A stretch of DNA of 64,000 nucleotides from JASJBU01 sp963790775. Its GTDB lineage: Bacteria; Pseudomonadota; Gammaproteobacteria; Chromatiales; Chromatiaceae. Positions 39,131 to 48,930 of this stretch are shown piece after piece. Each line of letters opens with the position of its first letter. Within the stretch, counting starts at the first letter, position 1. The position numbers and the translations under genes were made by a program. The notes beneath the pieces were generated by a model that was not told the DNA's origin, ran no database searches, and saw only the letters and a program-made list of their open reading frames with translations. The stretch spans positions 1 through 64,000 of the forward strand of contig CAWBPR010000024.1 in the NCBI GenBank assembly GCA_963790775.1. The letters are read 5' to 3'.

Positions 39131-39932
39131 ATGAAGTTGAAAACACTATCTACATTTAACACCCTGCTTTTTTTTGTCCTGATTATGGCCAGTAGCAGTG
39201 GGGTAATTGCGGCTGACGGCATAATCAGCGATTACGAGCGTGCCCGCTGGGATCCGATCCATTTCAAGCCGGCGATAGACAGCGCCACTGATGGGCAGTG
39301 CCTGAGTTGTCACCAGGAGATCCTGGATAGAAGGGTGCTGGCGCAATCGCCTGCCGGGGTTAAATCAACTGAGACTTTGGCCTGGTATCAGACCTTGAGC
39401 ACTTATGAAGGCGAGCAGGAAACCCTGCATCGCCGTCATCTGGTGACACCCCTGGCGACAGAGTTGATGGAGATGAAGTGCAACACCTGCCATCAGGGCA
39501 ATGATCCCCGCGAAGAGGCACAGATACCGCCAGACCATGCAAATGCGGATTTCACCCTGCGCAAGGCGGTCAATCCGGAGATCTGCCTGATGTGCCATGG
39601 CGCCAATCCTTACCAGATGATGGGGCTGCCCAGTCCCTGGTCAGAATCCCGCAGCATGTTCCAGGATAACTGTCTGCTCTGCCACTCCAATATCCGCACC
39701 ACTCGGCATCAGGTCAATTTTCTGAAGCCGGACGCCATCGAGGAGGCAGGTAAGAAATGACTCCGATGTCTGCTATGGCTGCCATGGCGGGCGTCAATGG
39801 TACCGCATCGCCTATCCCTATCCGCGGCATGCCTGGAAGGGTATGGCCGAGGAAGTCCCTGAATGGGCCAAAGAGCGTCCGACAGAGTCGCAGACGCGAT
39901 TTCTGAAAACAACAACCCAGGCAGCCAACTAG
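39131..39932 (+). CDS. Periplasmic five-heme cytochrome c, one apparent frameshift
   Basis: A signal peptide (cleavage near VIAA) is followed by four CxxCH motifs (CLSCH, CNTCH, CLMCH, CLLCH) in the first frame. At about 39,755, next to AAGAAATGA, the frame shifts. The continuation NDSDVCYGCHGGRQWYRIAYPYPRH supplies a fifth motif and ends at 39,932. The repaired protein has about 266 residues. It lies just upstream of the DmsA-like gene and no membrane anchor subunit is present, so it probably carries electrons to or from that enzyme. Confidence 0.82.
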
Positions 39933-39957
39933 CATTGCTGTGAAAGGAGAGGACCGG

Positions 39958-42523
39958 ATGAGCAACAAGCAAGATAAGCATGATCTTTTTGAGCGCCTGA
40001 ATCTTTCACGGCGCTCCTTTTTGAAGACCACCGCTGCCGGCAGTGCGGCGGTGGCGGCAACCGGGCTGGTGGAACTGAAGACCGCCAAGGAGGCGAAGGC
40101 ATTCGCCTATGAGCCCTATCCCAAGGATGATGAACTGCAGACCGTGGTGACCAGTTGCGCGCATAATTGCGGTTCCCGGCACATGCTGGTGGCGCATAAG
40201 TGGAAGGATGTCATCGTGCGCCTCTCCACCGATGACGGCCGTTACCAACGGGGCGGTCATTTCGGCAAGGACAGCAACGAAGAACCGCAACTGCGCGCCT
40301 GCCTGCGCGGCCGCTCCTATCGCCAGCGGCTCTATTCAGCGGAGCGCCTGCTGTATCCCATGATGCGGGTTGGTGAGCGTGGCGAAGGCAAGTTCAAGCG
40401 GGTCTCCTGGGATGAGGCGTTGGACTTCGTGGCCAAGAAGATGGTCTATCTCAAGGACACCTACGGTCCGTACTGCGCTGCTGGATCAGAGCTACGCCGG
40501 CGCCTCCTATGGCGTGCTGCACAAGTCCGATCAGATCGAAGGCCTGCTGGGCCGCTTTCTCGGCATGTTCGGCAGCCGCACCAGTTCCTGGTCGGTGCCT
40601 TCCTACCAGGGCACGACCTTCAGTTCACGCATGACCTTCGGCACCATCGAGGACGGTAACGAGGACGATACCTTCGCCCACTCCAAGCTGATGATCATGT
40701 GGGGCTGGAATCCCGCCTACACCTTTCACGGCGGCAACACCTTCATGTACATGCGCATGGCCAAGCAGCGCGGCTGCAAGTTCGTGCTGATTGATCCGCA
40801 GTACACCGATTCCGCCTCCGCTTATGATGCCTGGTGGATTCCGATCCGGCCGAATACCGATGCGGCGATGATGGCGGGCATGGCCCATCATATCTTTACC
40901 AATAATCTGCAGGATCAGGGATTCATCGATAAATTCTGTCAGGGCATGGATGCGGGCACCATGCCGGAGTGGGCCCAGGGTAAGGAGAACTTCAAGGACT
41001 ATATTCTGGGCACCTACGACGGTGCGCCCAAGACCCCGGAATGGGCGGCGAATATCTGTGGGGTTGCCGCCAAGGACATCATAAAGCTGGCAGATATGTA
41101 TGCTCAGACCAAGCCGGCTGCGCTCAAGGCCTCCTGGGCGCCGGGACGTAACGCCTATGGCGAACAGTACAACCGCATGGCGGCGGCATTGCAGGCGATG
41201 ACTGGCAATATCGGCATCCTGGGCGGTTGTGCCGAAGGCGTCGGCAAGGCCTGGCATGCAGAGGCGGTGGCTTATCCCTATGATCAGTATGCCAACATCT
41301 GGTTCCAGGCGATCAAGTCCGACCGCTGGGCTCACTGTGTGCTCAATTACCCCGATGTGAAACGAGAAGAGATCGGACTCTGGCAGCGCGAGGATGAGAC
41401 CGATGGTCAGATCCCCAACATCAAAGGCATTTTCTGGCAGGGCTCCGACTGGTTCAACCAGCTGACCAATATCAACAAAGAGATCGCGGCGATCAACAAG
41501 CTGGAACTGGTGGTCTGCATGGATTCCACCATCACCCCCTCCGGCCTGTATGCAGATATCCTGCTGCCCATAGCTACTCACTTCGAGCGGCATGATGTGG
41601 CGCTGCCCTGGTACAAGGGGCACTACTATATCCATCGTCCGAAGGTGATCGAACCGATGGGTGAGTCGAAGACCGACCTGCAGGTCTTCACCGAGCTGGC
41701 CTACCGGATCGGCGGCGATGTATTCGGCCAGGCTTACAATCCCAAGGCCAACCGCGACTATTTCCATATCAACGACAACGTGGACGAGGCCTATCTTCGG
41801 GAGTGGTGGGAGACCAAGGTCATCCCCCATCAGCACGTGGATATGTCCTGGGACGAGTTCAAGCAGCGCGGGGTGTATAAATTTATTCTCGCTCAGCCCC
41901 ATGTGGCGTTCCGGGATCAGATCGAAAACGGCGCCCGCTTTCAGACCCCCTCGGGCAAGATCGAGATCCTCGCCACCCAGTTGGCGCAGATCACCGACTG
42001 GAAGAAGACCATGTATGGTTACGAGATCCCCTACATTCCCAAATGGATTGAGCCCTGGGAGTCACTCAACAGTCCCAAGACCGAGAAGCATCCGTTCCAC
42101 TTGATATCTCCCCATCCGCGCTGGCGCACCCATTCCATCTTCAACAACTGCAGCTGGCTGCGCGAGACCTATGAGCAGGAGGTGACGATGAACGCCTCCG
42201 ATGCCAGAAAGCTGGAGATCAAGACCGGCGATACGGTGGAGGTGTTTAACGACCGCGGCAAGTGTGTGGTGCCTGTGTATGTGACCGAACGCTGCATGCC
42301 CGGTGTTGCGGTGCTGCATGAAGGGGCCTGGATCGATCTGGATGAGAACGGTGTGGACCGGGCCGGCAATCCGGACATGTTGACCCTGGACGAACCCAGC
42401 CCGGCGGGGGCATTCGCCTACAACACAGTGTTGTGCGATATCAAAAAAACAGATCTGGAACATCGACCGGGCTGGGACAAGCTTGCCACCTCCCGGGCCC
42501 ATGTTTTCCGGCGTGACCTTTAA
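39958..42523 (+). CDS. Tat-exported DmsA-like molybdopterin oxidoreductase, one apparent frameshift
   Basis: The N-terminus has a twin-arginine signal (SRRSFLKTT). The 4Fe-4S motif reads C-x3-C-x3-H...C (SCAHNCGSRHMLVA, then RACLRGR): the third ligand of DmsA is His here. The order RACLRGRSYRQRLYSAERL, VGERGEGKFKRVSWDEALD, FVLIDPQYTDSASAYD, WIPIRPNTDAA and, near the end, FNDRGKCVVPVYVTERCMPGV follows DmsA. A Ser in WSVPSYQG lies where the molybdenum ligand is expected. The frame shifts at about 40,471-40,490. Repaired length is about 855 residues. DMSO-reductase relatives reduce DMSO, N-oxides or methionine sulfoxide, or oxidise sulfur compounds; the substrate here is unknown. Confidence 0.85.
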
Positions 42524-42540
42524 TCTTGGAGGAGAGAGAA

Positions 42541-43206
42541 ATGTCAGAACCAAAAGACAAAGCCAAGATCAAGGAAGCCGTCAAGCGCCGTAAACGCGAG
42601 ACCTACACCCCGGTCGTGCCGGACTTGCAGCTCGGATTCGTACACCATAATGTGGATTGCATCGGTTGCCGCGCCTGTGAGATCGCCTGCAAGGATAAGA
42701 ACGGCCTGGCGGCGGGACCCCGCTTCAGGCGGGTGCAGTACATCGAAGGCGGAACCTATCCGGATGTGTTTGCGTACAAGGTCAACATGTCCTGTAACCA
42801 CTGTGAATCCCCCGCCTGCCTGCCGACCTGTCCCACCGGGGCGATCTTCAAACGCAAGCAGGATGGCATCGTGGATATCGATTCCACCCTGTGCATCGGC
42901 TGCCGTCGCTGCGAAGCGGCCTGTCCCTTTGGTGCGCCGCAGTTTGATCCATCAGACAGCATCGTCAAAAAGTGCAACATGTGTGTGGATGAGATCGAGG
43001 CGGGACGTAAACCCTACTGTGTGATGGCCTGCATGATGCGGGTGCTGGATATCGGGCCGGTGGAGCAGATCTGGAGCGGTGAACTGGAGACGGTGGCCCT
43101 TGGGCCGAACGATCAGGTCTCCCGTCAGGTGAAGAACATGGCGGACATCGAGCTGACCAAACCCTCCATTGGTTTCGTCGCGCACAGCAAAGGGAAGGTC
43201 AAATAA
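42541..43206 (+). CDS. DmsB-like four-cluster ferredoxin subunit
   Basis: The 221-residue protein has the four cysteine groups of DmsB-type electron-transfer subunits: CIGCRACEIACK, CNHCESPACLPTC, CIGCRRCEAACP and CNMCVDEIEAG with CVMAC. It has no signal of its own and would be exported with the Tat-bearing catalytic subunit. The ATG at 42541 follows GGAGGAGAG, 17 bp after the catalytic gene. No DmsC-type membrane subunit follows, unlike the E. coli dms operon. Its stop overlaps the next ATG by one base. Confidence 0.92.
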   Translation: MSEPKDKAKIKEAVKRRKRETYTPVVPDLQLGFVHHNVDCIGCRACEIACKDKNGLAAGPRFRRVQYIEGGTYPDVFAYKVNMSCNHCESPACLPTCPTGAIFKRKQDGIVDIDSTLCIGCRRCEAACPFGAPQFDPSDSIVKKCNMCVDEIEAGRKPYCVMACMMRVLDIGPVEQIWSGELETVALGPNDQVSRQVKNMADIELTKPSIGFVAHSKGKVK

Positions 43207-43982
43207 TGGCACAGGCAAAGACCAAACAACGGCAAGCCTCACAGAGTGATTCAATCCGGACCCTCAGTGAATTTGTCGCAGCAGATCTGGCGATGCTGGC
43301 GACCCTGCATGACAGGGAACCGGACGCCCCGCTGCTGAAAGCATTGCGTAAGGCGGACTTCCCCCATGGCCTGGGTTTAACCCTGGTCGGTGAAACCGGA
43401 TTGCAGGCTGTGGACCTCATGCAACGGGTGGTTGCAACCCTGCCTGCAGTGTTCGACAGCGCGGCGCTGAATGAGCTGGCGGCGGATTATGCCGGTATCT
43501 ACCTGAACTATGCCATCCACGCATCGCCGGAGGAATCGGTGTGGATCGATGAGGAAAACCTTGTCTGCCAGGACAGTATGTTTCAGGTGCGGTCCTGGTA
43601 TGAGCAGCATGGTCTGGGCGCGGAGAACTGGCGTATCCGAGCGGATGATCATCTGGTCCTGCAGCTGCAGTTTCTCAGCCATCTGTTTACGCATGATCCC
43701 ACAGTTGCCGGTTTACAGGGGGCTGCCAGGTTTATGGACGAGCACCTGCTGCGCTGGCTGATGTCTTTTGCAGAGCGGGTGGCGGCCCGCTGCAATACAG
43801 CCTATTTTGCCGCCGTCGCGATGCTCACCGGGGCCTATTGCGAGGAGCTGCGAGAGCTGCTGGCACAGATCCTGGCTGAACCCAGACCCAGTGCAGAGGA
43901 GATCGAGGAGCGGATGAAACCACGCCGGCAGACGGAAGCGGTACCGGTCAGTTTCATGCCGGGCATGGGGCCGGCAGTGTGA
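43206..43982 (+). CDS. TorD/DmsD-family chaperone
   Basis: TorD-type chaperones load molybdenum cofactor and proofread Tat signals. The 258-residue helical protein has the family pattern LAADYAGIYLNY, ESVWIDEENLVCQDSMFQVRSW (shortened by position) and HLVLQLQFLSHLF near the middle. Its start overlaps the stop of the iron-sulfur gene, so it belongs to the same transcript and most likely serves the DmsA-like enzyme. Confidence 0.88.
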   Translation: MAQAKTKQRQASQSDSIRTLSEFVAADLAMLATLHDREPDAPLLKALRKADFPHGLGLTLVGETGLQAVDLMQRVVATLPAVFDSAALNELAADYAGIYLNYAIHASPEESVWIDEENLVCQDSMFQVRSWYEQHGLGAENWRIRADDHLVLQLQFLSHLFTHDPTVAGLQGAARFMDEHLLRWLMSFAERVAARCNTAYFAAVAMLTGAYCEELRELLAQILAEPRPSAEEIEERMKPRRQTEAVPVSFMPGMGPAV

Positions 43983-44054
43983 TGTTGAGCGTCCCGAAAG
44001 TAATCGCATGAGTGTTGTTCGCGACACGCTATGCATACCTCCCTGTACGCTCGA

Positions 44055-44074
44055 CGGCGGATTCCATTCCGCCG
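44055..44074 (+). other. Hairpin between the chaperone and cytochrome genes
   Basis: CGGCGGA-TTCCAT-TCCGCCG forms a 7-bp stem with a 6-base loop but no T run follows. It could slow or process the transcript in the 212-bp gap. I see no gene in this gap. Confidence 0.35.
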
Positions 44075-44194
44075 ACGGTCGCGGGTGGCGCCCACACACA
44101 CGTGATTGCTTGTGTAACTATTGATGTTTCAATGAACCGAGAAGAGCGGAGTTTCTCAAATAATCTTACAACAAGAGAAATGAGGAGAAGTGAC

Positions 44195-44578
44195 ATGAAG
44201 CAATTCCAACTGATTGGCCGTACCCTGGCGGCAGCATCGTTGCTGCTGGCGATTGCGCCTGCAGCAATGGCCGATGCGGCGGCAGGCAAGGCTATCTATG
44301 ACGGCAAAGGGGCCTGCGCCAGCTGCCACGGACCCAGCGGTAAGGGTGATGGAGTCGCAGCGGCGGCGCTGAATCCCAAGCCTCGGGATTTTTCTACCGG
44401 GGACTTTGCCCTGGATACGGATGGTGACGGCCAGAAGGGGACGGAAGCCGATCTGTTTAACGTTATCAAAAATGGCGCTGCACAATATGGCGGTGCTGCC
44501 ACCATGCCCGGACGCGCTGATATTCCGGATGCAGAGATCAAGGCGCTGGCAGACTATGTCCTTTCTCTGCAAAACTGA
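44195..44578 (+). CDS. Small monoheme cytochrome c (class I type)
   Basis: The 127-residue protein has a signal peptide (cleavage near AMADA), one CASCHG heme motif and a late methionine in TMPGRADIPDAEI that fits the second heme ligand. A closing helix (ADYVLSLQN) follows. The ATG at 44195 follows GAGGAGAAG. It resembles small soluble periplasmic electron shuttles and probably serves the adjacent molybdenum enzyme together with the five-heme cytochrome. Confidence 0.9.
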   Translation: MKQFQLIGRTLAAASLLLAIAPAAMADAAAGKAIYDGKGACASCHGPSGKGDGVAAAALNPKPRDFSTGDFALDTDGDGQKGTEADLFNVIKNGAAQYGGAATMPGRADIPDAEIKALADYVLSLQN

Positions 44579-44618
44579 CGGCTAGAAACGGGAATCTGGA
44601 TTAGGCGACGCTTGAACC

Positions 44619-45695
44619 ATGACATCCAAGTTAGGTGAATTCATCGAGGACGTCCGGCAGGAACAAAAACTGCCGGATATCCTCGCTGAGCGTTGCGTTC
44701 ATGGGAAAATGGAAAGCGCCAGTTGCAGGTCATGTGTCGAGAGCTGTCCGCAGGGCGCCTGGTTATTGGACGATGCTGCGCTTAGCCTGAATACACAAGC
44801 CTGTGATGGCTGTGGTCTGTGTATGCCGGCCTGTCCGGAAAGCGCGATCCGGGTCCGGCATGAGATAGTCATCGGGCATTGGCAGGATTCATCGATAGCG
44901 TTATGTGCCTGCGAAGTCGCGCAATCCCCAGAGACAGAGGGTGTAATACCCTGTGTCCATGCCATCGGGCTGGCCGAGGTTTTGCGGCTCTATCGCAAAG
45001 GTGTCATTCAGTGGTACCAGCTGACTGCAGACTGTGACAGTTGTCCGCGAGGTCAGTCTGTACATCTCACTGACAGGCTGGATGCGTTGAACCGTTCCCT
45101 TCAGGCATCGGACCTGGTTGGGATTGGCTTGAGCCCTGTGTCAGCCACGCAATGGCAGAAATTGCATGCGAAACTTGGTGGCAAGAGTGCAGGTCCTCCA
45201 CTCAGTCGCAGGGGTTTTTTAACGGGTTTCGTAAGCAGCAGTGTCCGGCAGGGGATGGAGCTGATTGGACTGTTCAATGATGCTCCGGGACCCGCCACAC
45301 CTCCAGGTCAGCTATTGCCGCATTCAATAACCACTGTCTGGCCCTGTCTGCCCGTCATCGACAGCAGTTTATGCAATGGGTGTGATGCCTGTGCCAGACT
45401 GTGCCCGCATGGTGCGATTCGGCTGGAAAAAGCAGACGGACAAATCAGTTATCAGATAAAGCCGCAAGACTGTTCGGGTTGTCGTATCTGTGTGGATGTC
45501 TGTGACCAACGAGCTGTGAGCCTGATTGAATGGGAGCTTCAAAGCCAGCTGGAAATACTGCTTACAGCAATCAACTGTACCGCTTGTGGAAATCCTTTCC
45601 ATGTGCCTGCGGGACAATCTGCGAACCCACAGGCTGTCTGCAGGATATGCGCTCAGCGTAATCACAATAAAAACCTGTATCAGGTATTAAACTGA
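44619..45695 (+). CDS. Multi-cluster iron-sulfur protein with an internal twin-arginine motif
   Basis: The 358-residue protein has ferredoxin-type cysteines in both halves: CRSCVESCP and CDGCGLCMPACP in the first, CNGCDACARLCP and CSGCRICVDVCD in the second. Further pairs are CDSC and a final CTAC...CRIC. Between the halves, near residue 195, lies SRRGFLTGF, which looks like a Tat motif but is far from the N-terminus. It could be a fusion of a cytoplasmic and an exported protein, or the motif may be coincidental. It lies 41 bp after the cytochrome gene and may supply electrons or assist assembly of the molybdenum enzyme. Confidence 0.75.
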   Translation: MTSKLGEFIEDVRQEQKLPDILAERCVHGKMESASCRSCVESCPQGAWLLDDAALSLNTQACDGCGLCMPACPESAIRVRHEIVIGHWQDSSIALCACEVAQSPETEGVIPCVHAIGLAEVLRLYRKGVIQWYQLTADCDSCPRGQSVHLTDRLDALNRSLQASDLVGIGLSPVSATQWQKLHAKLGGKSAGPPLSRRGFLTGFVSSSVRQGMELIGLFNDAPGPATPPGQLLPHSITTVWPCLPVIDSSLCNGCDACARLCPHGAIRLEKADGQISYQIKPQDCSGCRICVDVCDQRAVSLIEWELQSQLEILLTAINCTACGNPFHVPAGQSANPQAVCRICAQRNHNKNLYQVLN

Positions 45696-45820
45696 AGACG
45701 CATGGGTTTTCTCCACTTAGTGAAGAGATCACAATTTTATAACATCTGATCCCCGGACAGAGACAAACTGCGAAAACCATGGTCTAGTTAGTATCATCTT
45801 TGATCAGCCAGGTTTCGAAC

Positions 45821-47407
45821 ATGTACTCCAGCGATAACTGCCTCCCTGTCAAATCCATCCTCACTCGGTTCGTCTTTATCCTGTTGGCCATTATCCTGAA
45901 CAGTTGTTCTGCCGAAACGCCGCAACAGGAGGCTGAGCAGGGAGAGCCGCATTCAACATCAACATCAGCACTCGAGTTTGCTCCCGGTCTGCCCTGGTTG
46001 AATGTTGAGAGGCCGCTGACCTTTGATGATCTGCAGGGGAAAATGGTGATTCTGGATTTCTGGACCTACGGCTGCATCAACTGTATCCATGTGCTTGCCG
46101 ATCTGAAGCGTCTTGAAGAGAAATACGGCCATCAACTTCTGGTGATCGGCGTGCATACCCCCAAGTTCGACAACGAAAAAAATCTGGAGACAGTGAGGAA
46201 TATTGTGGTTCGCTACGGCATCGATCATCCGGTGGTGAATGATGTCGACAGCATGCTGGCAACCAAATATGGAATGCGCGCCTGGCCGACCAGAGTGCTG
46301 ATCGATCCGGCTGGGACAGTGCTTGGGAGAGTGACGGGGGAGGGACGCTATGAACTCTTCGATGAGACGATCGGCCAGCTTTTGGAGGAACATGCAGCCA
46401 TTCTGGATGCCACGCCGATTCCGCATAAGCTCGAAAGAGAACAGCTGGCGTTATCTCTTCTTGCGGCGCCGGGAAAGATTGCCGCTTCTGATCAGTATGT
46501 AGCGATCAGCGACACCCTGCATCATCGAGTTATTCTGGTGGATCATCAGGGAAAGATTCAGCGGATAATTGGTGGAAAGGAGGCGGGCAACAAGGACGGC
46601 GGAGCAGGCACCGCGCGTTTCAACTCCCCTCAGGGACTGGTGTTTGGCAAACAAGGACTGTATGTGGCCGACACGGCAAATCACTTGATCCGTTATATCG
46701 ACCTTGAGAAATTCACCGTATCGACCGTTGCCGGCAATGGCGCGCTGGACCGCCGCCGAGGTGGTGAATATGATGCCCGTGATGTTGGCTTGGCCTCGCC
46801 CTGGGGGTTGGCGCTGCAGGATGATTTCCTGTACATCGCCATGGCGGGCAGTCACCAGATCTGGCGCTACGATACGCGATCAAAAAGAATCAAGCCCTAT
46901 GCGGGATCAGGACGTGAGGGTATAGCCGATGGCGGGCTTGCAACAGCCACCTTCAGTCAGCCCAGCGGTTTGTCTATCAATAATGAGTGGCTCTATATCG
47001 CTGATGCCGAGGATTCTGCAGTACGTAGGATTGATCTTCGAAATGAGCAGGTGGAGACCATTATCGGTACCGGACTATTTGACTTTGGTGATCGGGATGG
47101 TTCCTTTGCTCAGGCCAAATTACAACACGTCCTAGGTATCGTTGCGTACAGTAAGGACCGGTTGTTTATCGCGGACACTTATAACCATAAACTCAAATCT
47201 GTTGATCTGCTGGACGGCAGTGTCACAACCCTGATCGGTAATGGCTCGCCGGGCAAAGGCTCGGCAGAACGCGACTACCAGCTCAACGAACCCGGCGGTC
47301 TTGCTCTGCTCGGGAAACGGGTGCTCATTGCCGACACCAATAACCACCGTGTCCTTGCCTATGATGTGGAGAGTGGCAATGTTGTGGCCTGGCCAATCTC
47401 ACATTGA
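45821..47407 (+). CDS. Thioredoxin-like/NHL-repeat lipoprotein
   Basis: The 528-residue protein has a lipobox-like signal (IILNSCSAE) and a thioredoxin-fold domain with the motif YGCINCIH (CxxC) in VILDFWTYGC. A six-bladed NHL propeller follows (phrases such as NSPQGLVFGKQGLYVADTANHLIRY, here only by type). The architecture matches the NHLRC2 family. A periplasmic or surface thiol-redox role is likely; partners are unknown. Start chosen at ATG 45821; TTG 45800 is also in frame. It lies 125 bp after the iron-sulfur gene, on the same strand, perhaps with its own promoter. Confidence 0.82.
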   Translation: MYSSDNCLPVKSILTRFVFILLAIILNSCSAETPQQEAEQGEPHSTSTSALEFAPGLPWLNVERPLTFDDLQGKMVILDFWTYGCINCIHVLADLKRLEEKYGHQLLVIGVHTPKFDNEKNLETVRNIVVRYGIDHPVVNDVDSMLATKYGMRAWPTRVLIDPAGTVLGRVTGEGRYELFDETIGQLLEEHAAILDATPIPHKLEREQLALSLLAAPGKIAASDQYVAISDTLHHRVILVDHQGKIQRIIGGKEAGNKDGGAGTARFNSPQGLVFGKQGLYVADTANHLIRYIDLEKFTVSTVAGNGALDRRRGGEYDARDVGLASPWGLALQDDFLYIAMAGSHQIWRYDTRSKRIKPYAGSGREGIADGGLATATFSQPSGLSINNEWLYIADAEDSAVRRIDLRNEQVETIIGTGLFDFGDRDGSFAQAKLQHVLGIVAYSKDRLFIADTYNHKLKSVDLLDGSVTTLIGNGSPGKGSAERDYQLNEPGGLALLGKRVLIADTNNHRVLAYDVESGNVVAWPISH

Positions 47408-47419
47408 AGTATCAATAGC

Positions 47420-48919
47420 TCAACTATGAGGAGCGATAATACGAAATTCAATGGGAATCGATGTTGGTGAAAAATCCCACAAGGGGGGCAGAATAAACCC
47501 AACAAAGATCATGATGAGCAGTATGCCGGCCAGATTGAGCCATAATCCGGCCCGAGCCATCTGGGGTATGCTGATCTGCCCGCTGGCATAGACGATGGCG
47601 TTGGGTGGCGTCGCAACGGGTAACATGAAGGCAAAAGAGGCCGCCAGGGCAGCCGCCACCATCGGCCCGAAGGGGTGGATGCCGGCACCGACGGAAAGGC
47701 TGGCGAATATGGGCAACAGCATGCTCGCGGTGGCGGTGTTCGAAGTCACCTCAGTCAGAAAGATAGTCACGCCTGCAATGCCCAACAAGATCAATAGCCA
47801 ATGCGCGCCGCTGAGAACCGCCAGGTGGTTTCCGATCCAACTGGTCAGGCCGCTCTGCTCGAAGCCGTGGGCCAGGGCGAAACCACCGCCAAACAGCAGG
47901 ATGACCTCCCAGGGGGCCTGCAAGGCGCTCTTCCAGTCGAGCAGAAACAGGCCCTGTTTGAGGTTGACCGGAATCATGAACAACAACAGGGCGCCGCTGA
48001 TGGCGATGGTGGAATCCTGCAGGGACTGGATGATCGGTACAGGTATCAGCCCTTTAAAGAGCCAGAGCAGAGCAACGCTTGAAAATACACCCAATACCGA
48101 GAGTTCTTCTCGAGAGATAACTCCGAGTGTGTCTATCTCTGTGCTGATGATCGAATCGCCTGCTTCAATTTCCCGTATTTCACTCGGCAGGGCAATGCGG
48201 GTCAGATAGACCCAGCACCAGAAAAACATTGTTGCGGCCAGTGGCAGACCGAACATAAACCATTTGCCGAAGGTGATTTTCTCACCGAACAGGGTCTCCA
48301 CCACTCCTGCCAGAATCGCATTGGGTGGGGTGCCTATCAGAGTGGCTACACCGCCGATAGATGCAGAATAGGCGATGCCGAGCATCAGAGAGGAGGCGAA
48401 GCGGGAATGGGTTTCCAGCTTCGCCTTGCTGATCACTGCCATCGCGATGGGCAACATGAGCATGGTGGTGGCGGTATTGCTGATCCACATGGAGAGAAAG
48501 GCCGTGGCGAGCATGAATCCCAGGACGATCCGGTCCGTTCGGGCGCCAACCAGACGCAGAATATGCAGGGCGATGCGTCGATGCAGGTTCCATCTCTGCA
48601 TGGCGATGGCGATCCAGAAGCCACCGAGAAAGAGATAGACCAGGTGGTGGGCGTAGTTGCGGGTGACCTCTGAAACCTCAGCCACCTGCAGGATAGGGAA
48701 GCAGGCGATGGGCAGCAGGGCGGTGGCCGAGATGGGGATGGCCTCACTGATCCACCAGATGGCCATCCAGAGGGTGACCGCCGCTACCCGCCAGGCGGCG
48801 ATCGGCATGGCTTCAGGAGGCGATTGAATCAGCAACAGAAAACAGACGGCGGGTCCCGCGAACAAGCCGACGACCTTGCGCCACTGGGTGGGTTCCGCCG
48901 GTCTGTCTCTCTCCTGCAT
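47420..48919 (-). CDS. SLC13/DASS-family sodium-coupled anion transporter
   Basis: The 499-residue protein has about 11 membrane spans and the two family helical hairpins with SNT motifs (WISNTATTMLMLP and VTSNTATASMLLP), plus IGTPPNAILAGV and TPPNAIVYASG near them. Family members carry dicarboxylates, citrate or sulfate with sodium; the substrate cannot be read from sequence. It lies 11 bp downstream of the dehydrogenase gene on the same strand, which suggests coupling of dicarboxylate or glutamate metabolism. Confidence 0.92.
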   Translation of the reverse strand: MQERDRPAEPTQWRKVVGLFAGPAVCFLLLIQSPPEAMPIAAWRVAAVTLWMAIWWISEAIPISATALLPIACFPILQVAEVSEVTRNYAHHLVYLFLGGFWIAIAMQRWNLHRRIALHILRLVGARTDRIVLGFMLATAFLSMWISNTATTMLMLPIAMAVISKAKLETHSRFASSLMLGIAYSASIGGVATLIGTPPNAILAGVVETLFGEKITFGKWFMFGLPLAATMFFWCWVYLTRIALPSEIREIEAGDSIISTEIDTLGVISREELSVLGVFSSVALLWLFKGLIPVPIIQSLQDSTIAISGALLLFMIPVNLKQGLFLLDWKSALQAPWEVILLFGGGFALAHGFEQSGLTSWIGNHLAVLSGAHWLLILLGIAGVTIFLTEVTSNTATASMLLPIFASLSVGAGIHPFGPMVAAALAASFAFMLPVATPPNAIVYASGQISIPQMARAGLWLNLAGILLIMIFVGFILPPLWDFSPTSIPIEFRIIAPHS

Positions 48920-48930
48920 GGGCCGACAGC

